The notes under the pieces are model-generated. The model made no database searches. It saw only the letters and a program-made list of their open reading frames with translations, and was not told the DNA's origin. From Solwaraspora sp. WMMD1047 (GTDB taxonomy: Bacteria > Actinomycetota > Actinomycetes > Mycobacteriales > Micromonosporaceae), in the NCBI RefSeq assembly GCF_029626155.1, contig NZ_JARUBL010000001.1:5856501-5920500 (forward strand): a stretch of 64,000 nt of DNA. Reading direction: 5' to 3'. Positions 27,268 to 35,317 of this stretch are shown one piece after another. Position 1 is the first letter of the stretch. Every line of letters starts with the position of its first letter. Position numbers and translations under genes: made by a program.

Positions 27268-27288
27268 ACCGGCCGCGCCCTGAACCGG
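27257..27288. repeat. 16-bp tandem duplication at a stop codon
   Basis: CCGCGCCCTGAACCGG is present at 27257-27272 and again at 27273-27288. The first copy contains the TGA of the membrane-protein gene. It is adjacent to the kinase remnant at 27297 and may mark rearranged DNA. Confidence 0.6.
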
Positions 27289-27296
27289 CGGGCCGG

Positions 27297-27548
27297 TCAC
27301 CCGCTGGCGGTCAGCGGCGAGGTGGTCGGCGGCGGGTCGTCGTCGGTGCGGTCGCCGGCCGGCAGCCAGAGCACGAACGTGGCGCCCTCGCCGAGCGCCG
27401 AGAAGACCGCCAGCTGACCGCGGTGCGACTCGATGATCTGCCGGACGATGGCCAGCCCGAGACCGGTCCGGCCGTCCCGGCTCTCCGGTGCCCGCCGCCA
27501 GAACCGGTCGAAGACCCGCTGCTTGTCGCCGGCCGCGATATCCGGCGG
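27297..27548 (-). pseudogene. C-terminal remnant of a sensor histidine kinase
   Basis: About 83 codons matching the very end of an HATPase domain: KQRVFDRFWRRA (F box), DGRTGLGLAIVRQIIESHRG (G box), then SALGEGATFVLWLP and a natural stop at 27297. The N, G1 and dimerisation parts are absent and there is no start codon of its own. It is abutted, in another frame, by the start of an unrelated secreted protein, so it is a deletion remnant. No partner regulator remains nearby. Confidence 0.75.
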
Positions 27549-27606
27549 CGAACGCGGCGGTGGCCGCCGCCGCGATCCCCAGCCCCGCGATTGTCGTGAT
27601 TCGCAT
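27546..27606 (-). pseudogene. Orphan start and signal peptide of a lost secreted protein
   Basis: ATG 27606, with GGAGGGG about 10 nt upstream, opens a convincing signal peptide (MRITTIAGLGIAAAATAAFA) that runs straight into the kinase remnant in a different frame. A deletion joining the 5' end of a secreted-protein gene to the 3' end of a kinase gene explains both pieces. Confidence 0.5.
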
Positions 27607-27725
27607 GATCTCGCGTCCCCTCCGTCGGTCGGTCGGGACGCCCGACCCGGCGGAAGAGGTGCCGGTGCCGGGCGTCCGTGAGGTCATCAGACCAACCGGA
27701 CCGAAAGAGAACCGAAGGCGCGGAA

Positions 27726-28844
27726 TCAGTTCGGTGCGGCGGCCAGCCCGGAGCAGCGGGCCGCTGTGGCGATCCGGTCGGAGATCCGGTCGCGGGCGCG
27801 GCCGGTGACGAGCACCGGCTGGCCGGTGTCCGAGACGGTGGCCGGCAGGAACTCGTTGTCGACCACCGCGCGGCCCCGCACGGTCAGCCGCAGCACCCCG
27901 GAGTCGGTGCTGTGCGAGGTGCTGTACCAGAGGAAGTTGCCGAGCCCGTAGTGCACGTACGTGTCGTCGAGCCAGCCGTCGGCGAGCAGGGTGTGCGCGT
28001 GCGTGCCGACCACGATGTCGGCGCCGGCCCGGGCCAGCCGCTTAGCGAACGATGTCATCTCGCCGCTCGGGCAGTTCGAGCCCTCGATCCCCCAGTGCAT
28101 GAAGACGATCACCAGGTCGGCCTGCTGCCGGGCCGCCCGGACCGCGGCCACGGCCCGACCGGCGTCGTGGGACATCGCGACCCCCGGCCGGGAGTCGGTC
28201 GGCTTCCAGCGGTCGGCCAGCTCGTGCACCTGGGACATGCCGAGCGCCGCGATCCGGGTGCCGCGCACGGTGGTCAGCCAGGGGGCGTACGCGGCGTCGG
28301 CGTCGCGGCCGGCACCGAAGACCGGGAAGTCGGCGGCCGACGCGGCGGCCAGGGTGTCCCGCAACCCGACCTGCCCGTAGTCGAGGGCGTGGTTGTTGGC
28401 CAACGACGCGGCGTCCACCCCGGCGGCCCGCAGCGCGGCGTACGCGGTGTCCGGTGCCCGGAACAGGTAGCGCTTGGGCTCCGGGCTGCCCCGGTCGGTC
28501 ACCGCCGTCTCCAGGTTCACCAGGGTCAGGTCGGCGTCGCGCAGCTGCGCCGCGATCGGCCCGAACGCCGTCGCCGGCTCGTCGAGCAGCCCGAGCGTAC
28601 GACCGGTGAAGTGCACGTCCCCGGCGAAGACCAGCCGCAGCTCGGCCGGCGGGCTCGGTGACACCGTGGTGACGGACGCGGCCGGCGTAGCAGCGGCACC
28701 GGGGTCGTGCCAGCTCGGCCCGCCTCCGCTCGGCTCACCGGCACATCCGACCAGCAGCGTCACGCCGACCCCGGCCGCCACCGAAACCCGACCAGCGATC
28801 CCCACCTGGTCGACCCGACGTGTTCGCACCGTAACCGCACCCAC
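27726..28844 (-). CDS. CapA family (PGA-capsule-type) lipoprotein
   Basis: A 372-residue CapA/PgsA-type protein with a calcineurin-like metallophosphoesterase fold. Metal-site motifs are FAGDVHFTG, NLETAVTD, LANNHALDYG and MHWG plus GTHAHTL. The N-terminus ends in a lipobox-like LLVGCAG, so it is probably anchored outside the membrane. CapA proteins are linked to poly-gamma-glutamate capsule formation, but no capB/capC genes are here, so the real substrate is open. Start GTG/ATG near 28844 with a shorter option at VTVRTRRV. Confidence 0.9.
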   Translation of the reverse strand: MGAVTVRTRRVDQVGIAGRVSVAAGVGVTLLVGCAGEPSGGGPSWHDPGAAATPAASVTTVSPSPPAELRLVFAGDVHFTGRTLGLLDEPATAFGPIAAQLRDADLTLVNLETAVTDRGSPEPKRYLFRAPDTAYAALRAAGVDAASLANNHALDYGQVGLRDTLAAASAADFPVFGAGRDADAAYAPWLTTVRGTRIAALGMSQVHELADRWKPTDSRPGVAMSHDAGRAVAAVRAARQQADLVIVFMHWGIEGSNCPSGEMTSFAKRLARAGADIVVGTHAHTLLADGWLDDTYVHYGLGNFLWYSTSHSTDSGVLRLTVRGRAVVDNEFLPATVSDTGQPVLVTGRARDRISDRIATAARCSGLAAAPN

Positions 28845-28961
28845 ACCCCAGAGCCTACGACCGCCCCCGCGCGACGGGCGCTCTCACAAGCGGTGGCGTT
28901 GGGACGATTTGTGGTCGCCCTGGCGACATCGCAGCGTCTCAACGCACCGCGGAACAGCAGT

Positions 28962-28992
28962 CGGGGAGGGCCGATGTGGTTGGCCCTCCCCG
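28962..28992 (-). terminator. Terminator hairpin downstream of rhamnogalacturonan lyase
   Basis: Bases 28962-28972 (CGGGGAGGGCC) pair perfectly with 28982-28992 around a 9-base loop, 35 nt beyond the lyase stop. Confidence 0.65.
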
Positions 28993-29026
28993 GGTGACGG
29001 GATGTCGGGTCAGGGCGGGGTGGTGG

Positions 29027-31354
29027 TCACCGCCTCGGCCGGGCGGGCACCGGCACCGTCGCCCAGTCGAGGTCCGTGCCGAGGTGGAAGCTGGGGTACG
29101 ACGGCTGGTTGTAGGTGGTCTGCTGGCGGGCCACCTCGGCCCGGTACTGCGGGTCGTGCATCAGCGTGTAGAGCTTGCGGTCGGTCACCTCGGTGCTCAG
29201 GTAGATCCGGATCGCGTCGCTGTCCACGGTGCGCAGCAGCAACTCCTCCCGCCAGTCGCCGAAGATGTCGGCGACCAGGCTCGGGTTGCCCTTCGTGTAG
29301 TTGTTGGTGCGGGTGCCCTCGGCGGTGAGCAGCCGGCCGCGCTGCCAGTCCTCGATCGACGGGGTCACGTCGATGGCGCCGTCGACGATCTGGGTGGACA
29401 TGTCGGCCGCCCACCGGATGCTCTGGTTGGTGCCGGGGATGGCGGTCTGGATCAGCTCGCCGGTCGCGGTGCGCAGCCCGGTGCCGCTCACCGCCCAGGT
29501 CTCCAGGCCGGGGTGGTCGGGCCGGATGTCGCCGACCATGCCGCGGCCGGTGTCCGCCCCGGTGTAGCCGCCGAAGAGCACCTCGCCGGTGGCGGCGTCG
29601 CGCAGCGCGTAGCCGTACGGCGCCCAGGCACCGCCCTCGTGCACGGTGTGGATCTCCAGGCCGGGTCGGGTCGGGTCGATGTCGGCGACGTGCATGGCGT
29701 CGCCGTGGCCGAGCCGGTCGACGCTGCCGGGGTTGGCGCTCTGTGGCGGCATCTCGGCGAACGAGCTGTAGAGCAGGCTGCCGTCGTGGTCGATGGTGGC
29801 CGACCCGTAGACGATCTCCTGTTTGCCGTCGCCGTCCACGTCGGCGGTGCTGAGCGAGTGGAAACCCTGCGTGGTCAGGGTCTTGAACTCGGGGTCGGTG
29901 CCGTCCCGGCCGTGCGGTCCGTCGTTGAACGGGTTGGTCATCGGCGTCCAGCCGCTGTCGACGTACCAGCGCTGGTGGAGCCGGCGCCCGTCCCAGTCGT
30001 AGGCGACGAGGGTGGAGCGGGTGTAGTAGCCGCGGGCGAAGACCGCCGACGGACGACGGCCGTCCAGGTAGGAGACGGTGGCGAGGAACCGGTCGACCCG
30101 GTTGCCGGGTTCGATCCGGGACATCGCGTAGTCGCCCCTCATCAGCCCGTCGTCGTGCCGGCCGGGCCGGTAGCGGATGGTCTGCAGTTCGCGACCGGTG
30201 TCGCCGGCGAAGACGGTCAGGTATTCCGGCCCGTCGACGATGAAGCCGGCGAAGTTGCGCAGTGCGTTGCGGGCGCTGCGCGACGGCGCGTACACGTCGA
30301 TGAAGTGGTCGGCCAGGGCCCGCGCGTCGGCGTCCGACAGCGGGTACCGGTAGGTCGGCTCGATACCGAAGGCGGCCTCCAGGGTGGCCGGCCAGTTCCC
30401 CGCCACCACCTCCGGGTGGGCGTGCCAGCCGCGGAACATCTCGACGACGTGCTCGTAGTAGTCGGCCGCGCTCATCCGGTAGTCGTCGGCGTGCGAGTAG
30501 CCGGCCCGGCGGTCCTCGCGGGGCATGGTGATGTGGCGCTCGGAGACGACGTTGCCGGCCCTGTCGTACCGGACGGTCTTGGTGCCGGGGGCGGTCTTGA
30601 GCATCAGCTCCGAGCGGCCGTCGCCGTCGAAGTCGTAGACCAGGAACTGGGTGTAGTGGGCGCCGGCCCGGATGTTGACGCCCAGGTCGAGGCGGTGCAG
30701 CAGGGTGCCGTCCAGCTCGTAGGTGTCGAGGTAGACCGGTCCGGTGTAGCCGACCTGGGAGACGTCCTTGGAGTTCGACGGGTCCCATTTGACGACGTAC
30801 TCGTACTGCCCGTCGCCGTCGACGTCGCCGACGCTCATGTCGTTTGCCGAGTAGGTGTACGCCTCGCCGGCCGGGGTGACGCCGTCGGCGGGCCGGCGCA
30901 GCGGCAGGTCGAGGTAGCCGTCCGACCAGGGGGAGGCGGGTGCGCTGCGGTCCACCTCGATCCCGCGTACGAGCGCGGCGACCCGGTACTTCGCGGTGGC
31001 CGTGCCGGCCGGGTCGTGGTAGTTGGTGCTGTCGGTGACGGTGGCGATCGGCCGGCCGTCGCGGTAGACCCGGAAGTTGACGCCGATCATGCCGGTGGCG
31101 CCGGGGCGGGACACCTCGTGGCCGAGCAGTCGCCAGCTCAGGAACACCCCCTGTGCGGTGGTGGCGGCGACCAGCCCGCGGTCGAGGTGTTCGAGCTGGA
31201 CCCCACCCCGGCCGGGATGGTGGTGTCCGCCGCCGCCGGGGGTGGCGACGGCGGGGGCGCCGGCCGCGACGAGGGCCAGGGTGGTCAGGCAGGCGGCGGC
31301 GACGCGGGCGGTCGAGGTCGCCGTTCGGGTACGGGGTAAGCGGCGCGAACTCAA
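29027..31354 (-). CDS. Secreted rhamnogalacturonan lyase (PL11 family)
   Basis: A 775-residue secreted polysaccharide lyase of family 11, which cleaves the rhamnose-galacturonate backbone of pectin by beta-elimination. After a signal peptide (VAAACLTTLALVAAGAPAVA) comes the family core: GVFLSWRLLG, NFRVYRDG, and an eight-bladed propeller with repeated calcium loops such as VGDVDGDGQYEYVVKWDPSN, DFDGDGRSELMLKTA and ADVDGDGKQEIVYGS. TTG 31354 is taken as the start because GAGGAG lies 7-8 nt upstream; a GTG at 31390 has no site. There is no extra binding module. Probably induced by pectin through the upstream repeats. Confidence 0.93.
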   Translation of the reverse strand: MSSRRLPRTRTATSTARVAAACLTTLALVAAGAPAVATPGGGGHHHPGRGGVQLEHLDRGLVAATTAQGVFLSWRLLGHEVSRPGATGMIGVNFRVYRDGRPIATVTDSTNYHDPAGTATAKYRVAALVRGIEVDRSAPASPWSDGYLDLPLRRPADGVTPAGEAYTYSANDMSVGDVDGDGQYEYVVKWDPSNSKDVSQVGYTGPVYLDTYELDGTLLHRLDLGVNIRAGAHYTQFLVYDFDGDGRSELMLKTAPGTKTVRYDRAGNVVSERHITMPREDRRAGYSHADDYRMSAADYYEHVVEMFRGWHAHPEVVAGNWPATLEAAFGIEPTYRYPLSDADARALADHFIDVYAPSRSARNALRNFAGFIVDGPEYLTVFAGDTGRELQTIRYRPGRHDDGLMRGDYAMSRIEPGNRVDRFLATVSYLDGRRPSAVFARGYYTRSTLVAYDWDGRRLHQRWYVDSGWTPMTNPFNDGPHGRDGTDPEFKTLTTQGFHSLSTADVDGDGKQEIVYGSATIDHDGSLLYSSFAEMPPQSANPGSVDRLGHGDAMHVADIDPTRPGLEIHTVHEGGAWAPYGYALRDAATGEVLFGGYTGADTGRGMVGDIRPDHPGLETWAVSGTGLRTATGELIQTAIPGTNQSIRWAADMSTQIVDGAIDVTPSIEDWQRGRLLTAEGTRTNNYTKGNPSLVADIFGDWREELLLRTVDSDAIRIYLSTEVTDRKLYTLMHDPQYRAEVARQQTTYNQPSYPSFHLGTDLDWATVPVPARPRR

Positions 31355-31406
31355 GTCGGTCTCCTCGGTTCGTGGGCGTGGGTGGCGCACGCGCGGGCGA
31401 GGCGCT

Positions 31407-31456
31407 TGAAACGATCCAATCGCTAACGTTCGAACTGGCTACTGAAACGATCCAAT
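31407..31456. promoter_or_regulatory. Paired 14-bp operator-like repeats before the lyase gene
   Basis: TGAAACGATCCAAT is repeated exactly at 31407-31420 and 31443-31456, 36 nt apart, just upstream of the rhamnogalacturonan lyase. The GAAACG core resembles operators of LacI-type sugar regulators, and the AT-richer DNA between suggests the promoter lies here. The regulator is not in the window. Confidence 0.6.
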
Positions 31457-31528
31457 AGCGAGAAGGCTATGAATGGCCTACCTCGTTGTCAAGGGAAGCT
31501 CAGCCGGCCAAGACCCGGTCCACCCTGC

Positions 31529-31987
31529 TCAGGACTCGGTCCACCCGTGCAGTCCGGCCAACCGGAGCACGCTCTCCCGAACGGCGGCGATCTGCCCGCC
31601 GGTCAGGGTGGGCACCTCCTTGAGCAGCGCCTCGGTCAGCTCCTGGCGCAGCTCCCCCGCCGAGAGCACGTCGCAGAGCACATCCTCGTCATCGTCGGCC
31701 CCACCGGGCTCCCGACCGGCCGCCGACCGGCTCGGCGCCACCGTCCGCCGTCGGACCTCCACCGCCACCCCGGGGCCACCGGCCGCGCCCAGCACCCGCA
31801 CGGCCGACGCCTTCAGACCCCGCTCGCCCGCCTCCAGGTCGAACTCGACCGCCACCCCGGGCCGGATCAGATACTTCTCCGAGCCCAGGTCGTTGGCGTG
31901 CAGAAACACATCCTCGCCACCCATGTCGGGCGCGATGAAGCCATAACCCCTGGCCTCGTCGAACCGCAGCACTCTTCCGGTTGGCAC
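31529..31987 (-). CDS. Cold-shock-domain protein with C-terminal extension
   Basis: A 152-residue protein with an N-terminal cold-shock domain (residues 1-66) that binds single-stranded nucleic acid. The RNP-1-type motif is ARGYGFIAPD and the RNP-2 region is EDVFLHANDL; the aromatic contacts are mostly kept (Tyr, Phe, Phe). A charged linker leads to an 85-residue helical tail (SAGELRQELTEALLKEVPTL) common in actinobacterial long Csp proteins. Start GTG 31987 follows GAGGGGAG. Confidence 0.9.
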   Translation of the reverse strand: MPTGRVLRFDEARGYGFIAPDMGGEDVFLHANDLGSEKYLIRPGVAVEFDLEAGERGLKASAVRVLGAAGGPGVAVEVRRRTVAPSRSAAGREPGGADDDEDVLCDVLSAGELRQELTEALLKEVPTLTGGQIAAVRESVLRLAGLHGWTES

Positions 31988-32530
31988 CCACCGACTCCCC
32001 TCGCATCCACTACCCAGCCGTTACGACAGATGGTCTACCACGCTGGCTTCCCGTCCGTGCGCCAGGCCATCCGCTCAACCACGCAAGGTAGGCTGAGCGG
32101 CACCGTACGCAACGGCTGTCGAGTGCCGCAGGCCGCTCACCCGACCGCTTTGTTAACCCTTCTGGGCCGATTTCTCCCGCCATGCGTGGCCAGCCAATTG
32201 CGGATGGTGAGCATGATCGACATTCGTCGTTGCGTCGACCAATGAACAATCGTCCGCGATCGCCCCCACCGCGCCGTTATTCACCGGACGTTCACCCTGG
32301 TCAGCGAATTGTTCGACAGATCGTGAATTGCTCGGAACGAGCGTCGGCCACATTGCGCGAGCCGTCGGTATGCGCCCCAGGTTCCACTATCACCACACGC
32401 TTGACCACCGCCGCGTGGGCTCCAATGATCTATAGCGAGACCGATCGGGTGCTGCAATTCCTCCGGAATCGTCCGATCGGCCGAACCCTCGGCCACCCCG
32501 GTGGCCCCGCTTGTAAGGACGGCAGACACC
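31988..32530. other. Intergenic, lower-GC region without a supported gene
   Basis: About 540 bases of visibly lower GC content between the cold-shock gene and the small ORF. Open frames on both strands lack ribosome sites and protein-like composition. The right end probably holds the promoter of the small ORF at 32531. Confidence 0.5.
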
Positions 32531-32779
32531 ATGAATGGCGACCACGATCGCGACGGACCCGACTCCATCGACGACCACCACCGGACCAGGCGCACGGCCC
32601 GGCCGGCTGTCTGGCGACCTGTCATGCAGGTCATCCGGATGCTTGTCATCCCGGCACCGGACCTCGACGACCGGGTGACTCCCGCCGCCCGCAACGACAC
32701 GCTGCCCCCTGATGGACGGTGGCGACCGGTCCTCGACCCACCCTTGGCCGACGCGGGCGACCGACCAGCCGATAGCTGA
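32531..32779 (+). CDS. Small protein of unknown function (82 aa)
   Basis: An 82-residue acidic-then-mixed ORF beginning MNGDHDRDGPDSIDDHH, with a central hydrophobic patch (VMQVIRMLVIPAPDLDDRV). I recognise no family. Support comes from AAGGAC about 11 nt before ATG 32531 and, above all, from a perfect 12-bp terminator hairpin that begins 7 nt after its stop, as expected for the end of a real transcript. The surrounding DNA is lower in GC than its neighbours. It could still be a non-coding transcript. Confidence 0.5.
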   Translation: MNGDHDRDGPDSIDDHHRTRRTARPAVWRPVMQVIRMLVIPAPDLDDRVTPAARNDTLPPDGRWRPVLDPPLADAGDRPADS

Positions 32780-32785
32780 CAGAAC

Positions 32786-32815
32786 GGGGGTCTCCCGCTG
32801 CAACGGGAGACCCCC
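32786..32815 (+). terminator. Strong terminator hairpin after the small ORF
   Basis: GGGGGTCTCCCG at 32786-32797 pairs perfectly with 32804-32815 around the loop CTGCAA, starting 7 nt after the stop codon at 32779. Confidence 0.8.
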
Positions 32816-33206
32816 TCCCCGATCCCGCTGAACCCTCAAAGGCCGAATCGGGAGACCTGTTACCCCACGACTACATTGAGTGCACACAGTACCACGCGGT
32901 CGCCCATCGGCTGACCACCCGATAGTTGACTCAACCATCGGTGAAGAGTCCGAAAATTCAACCACGAGTCGTTCCGTTGTGGACAACCAACGGTTGTGAT
33001 TCCGGTTACTGACACGTTGTGTCCAAAGCTTTGTCAAACTGCCTGGCCTACCGCCGATGCCGAATGGCACTATCCAGGTGTGCTCGGATTGCCCGCTGGC
33101 TGCAACCATCGGGCGGAACCTCCCCCCGACAGGATCCGCAAGCGTCGCTGAACCCGCTGGACGGCGTCCGGGACCCGGACGCCGTCACCTCCCGAAGGGC
33201 CGCGAG
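32816..33206. other. Upstream region of the XRE regulator
   Basis: About 390 bases with no supported gene. The AT-richer stretch 32875-33050, with several AACC/GGTT-type half-repeats near 32930-33010, is the likely promoter zone of the regulator at 33207. Confidence 0.4.
33160..33186 (+). promoter_or_regulatory. 12-bp hairpin in the leader of the XRE gene
   Basis: GACGGCGTCCGG at 33160-33171 pairs perfectly with 33175-33186 around a 3-base loop. It ends 7 nt before the ribosome site GAAGGG (33194-33199) of the gene starting at 33207, so it may act as an attenuator or block upstream read-through. Confidence 0.45.
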
Positions 33207-34961
33207 GTGTCGCACGAGAACGCGCAACCCGCCCGGCCGAGCGGCGCCCGTGGCCGCCGGCCAAAGCCGATCGTGGGGTACGAACCGGCGGCGCAACTGG
33301 CCCGCCAGCTCCGCGAGTTGATAAGTGCCGCCGGCCTCATCCAGCGGGAGGTCGCCAAGAGGGCCGGCCGTCCACCGTCGGTCATCTCCGGTGCCTTGAA
33401 CGGCCAGAAGCTACCCAATTGGGATCTCCTGCGGCGGATCATCGACGCCTGCGGCGTGACCGACCCCGGCGAGCGGCGGAACTGGGAGCGTCGCCTCCGC
33501 GCCGCCGAGGAGGCGACCCGCGCGTTCCGGCCGGACCTGGACGGGGTCACCACCGTCGCCGAACTGGTCGCGAGGCTCGCCACGCTGCTGACCGAACAGC
33601 TGGATCCGCCGCTCGATCCCGACATCCTGAGCCAGCGACTGGCCGCCAACGACGGCCAACAGATCGGGCGGCTGCGGGTCGTGCCGCTGCCTGCTGACGA
33701 GATCGCCGCCGTGCTCGATCATCGCCGGCCGCTCCCCGGAGGACACCTCGACAACCTGCTCTTCGCGGCCGGCGGATCAGCCAAGGACATCGCCCACTGG
33801 TCCCGGCACCTGCGGCGGCTCGCCGGGGACGCCCAGGTGATCGGTGGATCACCGCCCGTCCTGGCCCAGCCGGACCCCGGCGCGTCGGCCACCAGCGGGC
33901 CAGCCACCACCTCCGGTCCGGCCGCCGCCGATCCGGCCGGTCGTTCGGCAACGGGATCTCCGCCGATCATCACCGCGCTGCAGACCGGCGAGGTCCTGCG
34001 GCTCGGTGAGCCGGGTCGGGTGGCCCGGCGCCGGACCCCGGCCGGAGTGGCCGTGGTGGTGCTCGCCGCCCTGCTGGTTGGCGCCGGGGTCGCCGGCAGG
34101 CTGACCTGGTGGTCCGACGACGGCCGCGGGGCCGACGGGGAGCGACCCGCCGGGTCCGCCCCGACGCGGACCGATCCGGCGCGGACCGATCCGGCGCGGA
34201 CCGATCCGTCGATGGTTCCCGGTCCGGCCGACCCGGGCCTCGGCATCGCCGCCGCCGAGAAGCTGACCGGGGTGGCCGGCCGCGTCGTCGCCCGCTCCGA
34301 ACCGCCGCAGCTCGGCCGCTTCACCTACATCCACGTGCGAACCTGGTCCCGGGACACCACCCGGATCGGGACCGGGACCGAGACGCCCGAGACCAGGCAG
34401 GACGACCAGTTCTGGTGGGCCGCCGACGGGTCCGGCCGGCGGGTCTACACGGTCGACCGAGCAGACGGCCCGCAACGGCGGGTGGTCACTCTCGACCGGG
34501 GCGAGTGGCTGCCCGACCCGGCCCCGGCGCCCGATCCGAGCGCGTTCCGCAACCAGCTCGCCGGGCGGCTGCGACCGGACGCCGAACCGGCCGAGTGGCT
34601 GCGGCAGGCAATCGGCCCCTACCACGACCACGTGCTGAACCCGGCCCAGCGGGCGGCGGTGCTGCGCCTGATCGCCGGGCTGCCCGGGCTCGCGTACCAG
34701 GGCATGCGCCTCGACCGGATGGGACGGGCCGGGATCGCGGTCAGCATCGACACGCCGGGCCGGCCGGGACAGCCCGGCGCCCAGGACACCGTCATCTTCG
34801 ATGCCGAAACCGGAGCCGCGCTCAGCCACGAACGGGTGCTGCTCCCCGGGCAACCGGTCGCCGTCGACATCGACACCGAGGCCGGGCCGGGGCCGGCACC
34901 GGACGGGCCGGACAGCTACGTCCTCTTCGTTGAGCAGAGCCGCACCGACCGGGACCGCTGA
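33207..34961 (+). CDS. Membrane-spanning XRE-family regulator
   Basis: A 584-residue protein with an N-terminal XRE helix-turn-helix (residues ~32-90; LIQREVAKRAGRPPSVISGA), a helical middle, a Pro/Ala-rich linker, one membrane helix at ~281-302 (VAVVVLAALLVGAGVAGRLT), and a ~220-residue outer domain resembling the CU044_5270 family (FTYIHVRTWSRDTTRIGTG, QDDQFWWAADGSGRRVY). It looks like a one-component sensor that couples an outside signal to DNA binding. GTG 33207 follows GAAGGG at 33194-33199. A 15-bp repeat encodes three RTDPA units in the linker. Confidence 0.8.
   Translation: MSHENAQPARPSGARGRRPKPIVGYEPAAQLARQLRELISAAGLIQREVAKRAGRPPSVISGALNGQKLPNWDLLRRIIDACGVTDPGERRNWERRLRAAEEATRAFRPDLDGVTTVAELVARLATLLTEQLDPPLDPDILSQRLAANDGQQIGRLRVVPLPADEIAAVLDHRRPLPGGHLDNLLFAAGGSAKDIAHWSRHLRRLAGDAQVIGGSPPVLAQPDPGASATSGPATTSGPAAADPAGRSATGSPPIITALQTGEVLRLGEPGRVARRRTPAGVAVVVLAALLVGAGVAGRLTWWSDDGRGADGERPAGSAPTRTDPARTDPARTDPSMVPGPADPGLGIAAAEKLTGVAGRVVARSEPPQLGRFTYIHVRTWSRDTTRIGTGTETPETRQDDQFWWAADGSGRRVYTVDRADGPQRRVVTLDRGEWLPDPAPAPDPSAFRNQLAGRLRPDAEPAEWLRQAIGPYHDHVLNPAQRAAVLRLIAGLPGLAYQGMRLDRMGRAGIAVSIDTPGRPGQPGAQDTVIFDAETGAALSHERVLLPGQPVAVDIDTEAGPGPAPDGPDSYVLFVEQSRTDRDR
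34166..34210 (+). repeat. Three 15-bp in-frame tandem repeats
   Basis: The unit GCGGACCGATCCGGC occurs three times in a row (last copy with one change) inside the regulator gene, encoding RTDPA repeats just outside the membrane helix. Copy number could vary without breaking the frame. Confidence 0.7.
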
Positions 34962-35317
34962 CCGTCCAGTTTCGACGAATCCTCACCATCCGTCAGGTCA
35001 CCTGGAATCGACGCTGAGCGCCCGGCGTGCGGACCGTCGCCCGCCACAAAAGCACCCAAGTCGGTTTCCCAGAACCGGCGACCGCGCCGACCGGGCCTAC
35101 GAGTATAGGCGCCAGCGACCACTTTTTACGGTCATTCGGCAGCCGGCGGAAACCGTTGCCTGATGCGTCATGGCGATCACTAGCACCTGATTCCTACCCT
35201 GACAACCAGCGGCCATTACGGATAGTCGTCACGCGATCACAGTGGATCGCGTATTGTCCGTCGCCCTTTCGGGCAGCCGCGTGGCCCTGTCGGCAAACGG
35301 ATCAGGTGAGGTAAACA
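34962..35317. other. Intergenic region with promoter-like AT-rich stretch
   Basis: About 355 bases without a supported gene. It contains the palindrome at 35232-35251 and locally AT-rich DNA around 35115-35130, presumably the control region for the secreted inhibitor at 35318. Confidence 0.5.
35232..35251. promoter_or_regulatory. Palindrome upstream of the I36 inhibitor gene
   Basis: CGCGATC at 35232-35238 and GATCGCG at 35245-35251 form a perfect 7-6-7 inverted repeat 66 nt before the start codon, a candidate operator. Confidence 0.4.

Noticed and set aside
28976-31339. A 787-codon open frame on the plus strand
   Set aside because: It is the antisense shadow of the rhamnogalacturonan lyase; composition is Val/Gly/Arg-rich with no domain or ribosome site.
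32390-33109. A 239-codon minus-strand frame
   Set aside because: It crosses the terminator hairpin at 32786-32815 and the promoter-like region; no family features.
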